Part shown: piece by piece, positions 14,003 to 15,642 of the stretch
Numbering within the stretch: the first letter of the stretch is position 1
Layout: the number at the start of each line of letters is the position of its first letter
NCBI GenBank assembly: GCA_002316235.1
Contig: DCDD01000088.1
Location: 1 to 15,642 of the forward strand
DNA: 15,642 nt
Source of the DNA: Bacteroidales bacterium UBA1064
Lineage (GTDB): Bacteria > Bacteroidota > Bacteroidia > Bacteroidales > Tenuifilaceae
Reading direction: 5' to 3'
Made by a program: the position numbers and the translations under genes
The notes under the pieces: generated by a model
Database searches by the model: none
What the model saw: only the letters and a program-made list of their open reading frames with translations
What the model was told of the DNA's origin: nothing

Positions 14003-15387
14003 TGAGTATGCTGCGAGTTGACAAGCTCTACAAGCGCTACCTGCACGACATCAACATTGCCATTGAGGCAATTATGGCCAATAAGCTAAAATCGGCCCTA
14101 ACAGCGCTGGGCATAATCTTTGGTGTGGCTGCAGTTATCAGCATGTTGGCCATAGGGAATGGTGCCCAGCAGGAGATACTGGAGCAGATGAAGATGGTTG
14201 GCGTTAACAACATCATCGTTAACTCCATATTCGAGGCACCCGACACCCAAACCTCGGAGGAGGAGAATGGCACCAAGCAAAAACAGAAATTTTCGCCCGG
14301 GCTGACACTAAAGGATGTGGAGGCCATTCAGCAGATAATCCCCTCGGTTAAAAGGATTAGCCCCGAAATCAGCCTTAACTCGTTTGTCCAGTACGACGGA
14401 ATTCGTATGCCCGCTAAAATTATGGGAGTATCCAACGACTACTTTTCCCTCTTTAACCTTCCCCTGGAGGATGGGGTAATCTTCGACAGCTACCACGAGG
14501 AGCATGGTGTTCCGGTTTGTGTTATAGGTTCAAATATAAAGACCAAGTTTTTTAGCACCCAGAATCCCATTGGGCAGTACATCAAGTTTGGCAGTGTATG
14601 GCTAAGGGTGATAGGCGTGCTGGCTAAATCGGACATTAAGGTTACCGGATTTGAAAGCAGCGGTATTAACGTGTACAACGATAATATCTACGTGCCGGTG
14701 AAAAGCATACTGCTTCGCTACCAGAACAGGGCGCTGGTAAACACCCGCAAGATTAGTGAATCGGGAACTAGCGTATTCGTCAGCGGTGGGTTTGTCTCCT
14801 ATGGAGGTAGCACGCAATCACAGGCGGCCTCCAACTACCACCAGCTCGACCGGATTATCCTGCAGGTGAATCAAACCGAGGACATTACCTCCACCTCCGA
14901 GGTGCTCAGCCGGATGATGCTCAGGCGCCATTCCGAGGTGAAGGATTTTGAGATAACCGTTCCAGAGCTGCTGCTCAAGCAGCAACAGCGCACCAAGGAC
15001 ATATTCAACATTGTGCTGGGGGCCATTGCCAGCATCTCGCTCATTGTTGGCGGGATTGGAATTATGAACATCATGTTTGCCTCGGTTATGGAGCGTATAA
15101 AGGAGATAGGAACACGCCTGGCCATTGGGGCCAAGAAAGCTGACATAATTGCGCAATTCCTTTCCGAAGCAGTGCTCATCAGCGTTTCGGGCGGAATTAT
15201 TGGAGTGATACTGGGCTTTGTGCTATCGTTTCTAATCAGGCACTTTGCCGGAATACTTACCATAGTCAGCCCAATTTCAATTTTGGTTGCATTTGGGGTA
15301 TCGGCTGCCGTGGGCGTCATTTTTGGCTTGTCGCCTGCCAAGCGTGCTGCCGAAAAAGACCCTATTGAGTCGTTACGCTACGAGTAA
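14002..15387 (+). CDS. MacB-type ABC transporter permease (MacB_PCD + FtsX, no ATPase domain)
   Basis: This 461-residue inner-membrane permease belongs to the type VII ABC (MacB/LolC-like) mechanotransmission family. TM1 (about 30-52, KSALTALGIIFGVAAVISML) is followed by a large periplasmic MacB_PCD domain (about 53-330). The FtsX domain has three helices at about 335-358, 391-412 and 420-443, with the coupling segment ERIKEIGTRLAIGAKKADI between the first two. It ends with SPAKRAAEKDPIESLRYE, a typical MacB C-terminus. E. coli MacB carries an N-terminal ATPase; this protein has none, so a separate ATP-binding subunit must supply energy, probably encoded beyond the right edge. The ATG at 14002 overlaps the adaptor stop; an alternative ATG is at 14008. 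With the adaptor before it and TolC after it, it forms a tripartite export operon. The substrate cannot be told from sequence. Confidence 0.94.
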   Translation: MSMLRVDKLYKRYLHDINIAIEAIMANKLKSALTALGIIFGVAAVISMLAIGNGAQQEILEQMKMVGVNNIIVNSIFEAPDTQTSEEENGTKQKQKFSPGLTLKDVEAIQQIIPSVKRISPEISLNSFVQYDGIRMPAKIMGVSNDYFSLFNLPLEDGVIFDSYHEEHGVPVCVIGSNIKTKFFSTQNPIGQYIKFGSVWLRVIGVLAKSDIKVTGFESSGINVYNDNIYVPVKSILLRYQNRALVNTRKISESGTSVFVSGGFVSYGGSTQSQAASNYHQLDRIILQVNQTEDITSTSEVLSRMMLRRHSEVKDFEITVPELLLKQQQRTKDIFNIVLGAIASISLIVGGIGIMNIMFASVMERIKEIGTRLAIGAKKADIIAQFLSEAVLISVSGGIIGVILGFVLSFLIRHFAGILTIVSPISILVAFGVSAAVGVIFGLSPAKRAAEKDPIESLRYE

Positions 15388-15408
15388 AAACGCTAATAAT
15401 TTGTTGAG

Positions 15409-15642
15409 ATGAACAGGTTGTCAACCCTACTATTCGGGATACTATCAGCAATGCCGGTAATGAGCTGTATTGCCCAGCAGCCCATGAACCGGCTAACCTA
15501 CCCGGAGGTGCTCCAGCTGGCCAAAGAACAATCGCCCCAGGCCATCCTTGCCAAGCATAGGTTTAGAGCGGCATACTGGGAGTACCGTACATTTGTGGCA
15601 GAATACAGGCCAACGCTGAGCATGAACGGAACAATTCCCGAA
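15409..15642 (+). CDS. TolC family outer-membrane efflux protein (5' part only)
   Basis: Seventy-eight codons are present and the frame is open at the right edge. The N-terminus is a signal peptide (LSTLLFGILSAMPVMSCIAQ), with cleavage probable after the SCIAQ region; a Cys at 18 leaves a lipoprotein possible. The mature start LTYPEVLQLAKEQSPQAILA, followed by AAYWEYRTFVAEYRPTLSM, is the first helical segment of the OEP family, in the form I know from Bacteroidetes. It begins 21 nt after the permease stop codon and would be the outer-membrane exit duct for the adaptor and permease upstream. Confidence 0.88.
   Translation, partial: MNRLSTLLFGILSAMPVMSCIAQQPMNRLTYPEVLQLAKEQSPQAILAKHRFRAAYWEYRTFVAEYRPTLSMNGTIPE

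Noticed and set aside
1..15642. Mobile element, phage, CRISPR, tRNA or rRNA content
   Set aside because: No transposase or integrase frames, regularly spaced repeats, tRNA-like cloverleaf or rRNA sequence was seen on either strand by reading.

Overview
The window looks like a chromosomal segment of a Bacteroidetes bacterium, most likely class Bacteroidia (Bacteroidales/Marinilabiliales type). The evidence is a GumC/BY-kinase protein with its short Wza-like lipoprotein, a signalling protein with a propeller and a Y_Y_Y domain, a hybrid histidine kinase with a C-terminal Hpt domain, a GH92 alpha-mannosidase, a TolC protein of the 'YWEYRT...AEY.P.L' type, few strong Shine-Dalgarno sites, and TAnnTTTG-like -7 boxes about 20 nt before several start codons. 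I cannot name a genus. I see no tRNA, rRNA, CRISPR array, insertion sequence or phage gene.

Layout. (1) Positions 1-3159, minus strand: an exopolysaccharide/capsule export pair. A Wza-like outer-membrane lipoprotein (2386-3159) is followed after 73 nt by a Wzc-like co-polymerase/tyrosine kinase (1-2312), which runs off the left edge. (2) 3160-3572: a divergent intergenic region with candidate promoters at both ends. (3) 3573-6881, plus strand: a large sensor with a periplasmic beta-propeller and Y_Y_Y domain, one membrane helix, a coiled coil and a SpoIIE/PP2C phosphatase. (4) 6927-9458, minus strand: a hybrid histidine kinase (two TM helices, HisKA, HATPase, REC, Hpt), convergent with the sensor and separated from it by only 45 nt that hold an imperfect hairpin. 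(5) 9679-11982, minus strand: a secreted GH92 family enzyme. (6) 11983-12526: an intergenic region of about 540 nt with a short tandem repeat and candidate promoters. (7) 12527 to the right edge, plus strand: an export operon with a HlyD/MacA-type adaptor, a MacB-type permease lacking its ATPase domain, and the start of a TolC-type outer-membrane channel.

How the genes may work together. The export pair and the tripartite efflux genes are each coherent envelope-transport operons. The two signalling genes both sense outside the cytoplasm and signal inward, one by Ser/Thr dephosphorylation and one by His-Asp phosphorelay. Neither has a visible output partner (no anti-sigma factor antagonist, STAS protein or DNA-binding response regulator) in the window. 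Any link between the signalling genes and polysaccharide export rests on proximity only.

Novelty. No gene here is outside known families. The points most worth a second look are the propeller/phosphatase sensor without a partner, its tight convergent pairing with a phosphorelay kinase, the GH92 active-site-region substitution, and the unexplained intergenic region before the efflux operon.
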